Assembly: GCA_041399065.1 (NCBI GenBank)
Contig: JAWKTN010000005.1
Span: 248,001-312,000, forward strand
Direction: 5' to 3'
Length of the DNA stretch: 64,000 nt
Source: JAGQPD01 sp020426865
Lineage (GTDB): Bacteria > Planctomycetota > Planctomycetia > Pirellulales > Pirellulaceae
Shown here piece after piece: positions 62,888-64,000 of this stretch (position 1 is its first letter; every line of letters begins with the position of its first letter). A program made the translations under genes and the position numbers. The notes below the pieces were generated by a model. The model saw only the letters and a list, made by a program, of their open reading frames with translations. It searched no databases and was not told the origin of the DNA.

Positions 62888-64000
62888 ATGCTCACCATCG
62901 ACGGACTTGTAACCGGCATTGATACCACTACGGTCATTGATGGTCTGCTGCAAATCCAACAGCGGCAGATCGACCAATTTGACACGCGGCGAAACGCCGT
63001 ACTGCGGGAAAAAACCGCATTTTCCGGCGTCGAGTCACGGCTCATCAGCTTGCGAGGTTCCCTCGGCAAGTTGAACAACATTCAACGTTCAGCGCTATTG
63101 GGAAAAGTCGCTACCTCCAGCGATGAGGACGTACTTACCGCCGCCGCATCCGACAATGCGACTCCCGGTGTGTACACCTTGCATATCAACTCGCTAGCCC
63201 ACGCCCATCAAGTTGCCAGCCAGGGATTTGCCGGCCAGGATGCCGCCATCACGAAAGGCACGCTTCAACTGAGAACAGGTTCGGGCAGCGTCACTACCAT
63301 CACCATTGATGACTCGAATGATACGCTGGAAGGACTGGCAGACGCGATCAACAACTCGGAAGCCAGCGTCAACGCATCGATCATCAACGACGGATCGACC
63401 GGCGGCACACCGTTCCGACTATTGCTCACATCTCGTGATACAGGAACCGCCAACGCCATCACGCTCACCAATAACCTGGTCGCCTCCGATGCCACAGCGA
63501 CGCAACCCACCTTTGACTTCGACAACCCCATTCAGGAGGCATCCGACGCAGAGATCGTTTTCGGCAGCGGGGCCGGCGCGCTGCAAGTCTTTAGTGCCAC
63601 CAATACCGTGCAGGATATTATCCCCGGTGTCGATCTCGATCTACACACCGCCAACCCCGACAAAGAAATCTCGCTTTCCGTCGCCAACGATACTGAAGGT
63701 GCCGTCGAAGTCATTCAAGGCTTTGTCGAGTCATACAATGACCTGATGCAATACATCGACGACCAGAGCGATTACAACCCGGACTCGCAGGTCGCCGGCG
63801 TGCTGCTGGGCAATCGCTCCGTGATCGATTTTCAGGGTCAAGTACGACAAGCCGTCTTCAATTCTGTTCCCGACGTGAACACGAACATGAGTCGGTTGAC
63901 CTCCATTGGTATCTCGCTCACCAACGACGGCCGCATGAACTTCGACTCGTCGAAGCTTACGGACGCGCTGAACGGGAAAGTCGCAAAGGTGACCGCCCGC
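62888..64000 (+). CDS. fliD: Flagellar filament cap protein FliD (N-terminal part)
   Basis: The frame from ATG 62888 runs open to the window end (371 codons). The N-terminus LTIDGLVTGIDTTTVIDGLL is the FliD signature ('SGLGSGID...'), followed by QQRQIDQFDTRRNAVLREKTA and repeated flagellin_IN-like pieces (TITIDDSNDTLEGLADAINN). ESYNDLMQYIDDQSDYN and LTSIGISLTNDGRMNFD are typical of the C-terminal half. It caps the filament and aids flagellin assembly. The gene starts 129 nt after flagellin. Confidence 0.93.
   Translation, partial: MLTIDGLVTGIDTTTVIDGLLQIQQRQIDQFDTRRNAVLREKTAFSGVESRLISLRGSLGKLNNIQRSALLGKVATSSDEDVLTAAASDNATPGVYTLHINSLAHAHQVASQGFAGQDAAITKGTLQLRTGSGSVTTITIDDSNDTLEGLADAINNSEASVNASIINDGSTGGTPFRLLLTSRDTGTANAITLTNNLVASDATATQPTFDFDNPIQEASDAEIVFGSGAGALQVFSATNTVQDIIPGVDLDLHTANPDKEISLSVANDTEGAVEVIQGFVESYNDLMQYIDDQSDYNPDSQVAGVLLGNRSVIDFQGQVRQAVFNSVPDVNTNMSRLTSIGISLTNDGRMNFDSSKLTDALNGKVAKVTAR

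Overview
This 64 kb window looks like chromosome from a motile planctomycete, probably of the Pirellulales. The indicators are two DUF1559 prepilin-like proteins, a PVC-type membrane dehydrogenase/cytochrome c with a CxxCH haem site, an ECF sigma factor coupled to a Ser/Thr kinase, a DUF5690 transporter, and very large multidomain secreted proteins. The lineage is inferred from family content and not from an rRNA gene; I see no rRNA, tRNA or CRISPR array.

Positions 1-25,000 are mostly metabolic, secreted or cell-surface genes. In order: spore-maturation-type membrane proteins spmA (partial) and spmB; an LD-carboxypeptidase; a GxxExxY PD-(D/E)XK protein followed by three tandem ~124 bp hairpin repeats; a 1404-residue PQQ-propeller/LamG/Rossmann protein; a DUF5690 MFS transporter; a very large S9 peptidase-DUF885 fusion; a PVC cytochrome c protein; a DUF1559 protein with a small lipoprotein; a YVTN-propeller phosphoesterase; a zincin-cyclophilin fusion; a class III aminotransferase; and a sulfotransferase.

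Positions 25,000-37,100 hold a first flagellin gene followed by tandem hairpins, nhaA, sthA, an acetyl-CoA hydrolase/CoA-transferase, a second DUF1559 protein, a Ser/Thr kinase with its ECF sigma factor, and an HDOD-GGDEF protein divergent from the flagellar operon.

Positions 37,449-64,000 are a large flagellar locus. The forward operon is flgB-flgC-fliE-fliF-fliG-fliH-fliI-fliJ-(MotE-like)-fliL-fliM-fliN-flhA-(small membrane protein)-fliA-(small Cys protein)-(coiled-coil lipoprotein). A reverse block, in transcription order, is TPR/STN protein, CpoB-like protein, FlgN/FliT-like chaperone, sigma-54 activator, fliK, flgD, flgE. A last forward block has flgM (frameshifted in this sequence), a second flagellin and fliD (cut by the window end). 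The export genes flhB/fliPQR, the stators, the P/L rings and the distal rod are not here and must lie elsewhere.

Regulation appears to combine a sigma-54 activator without a receiver domain (a good -24/-12 site precedes fliK), sigma-28 (fliA) with its anti-sigma FlgM, and possibly c-di-GMP (an HDOD-GGDEF protein with an I-site). The most interesting signals are the broken flgM reading frame, the duplicated module in FlgD, a FliM lacking the N-terminal CheY-binding motif, an inverted repeat that covers the fliN ribosome-binding site, the GxxExxY gene with its tandem hairpins, and the unusual fusion proteins.
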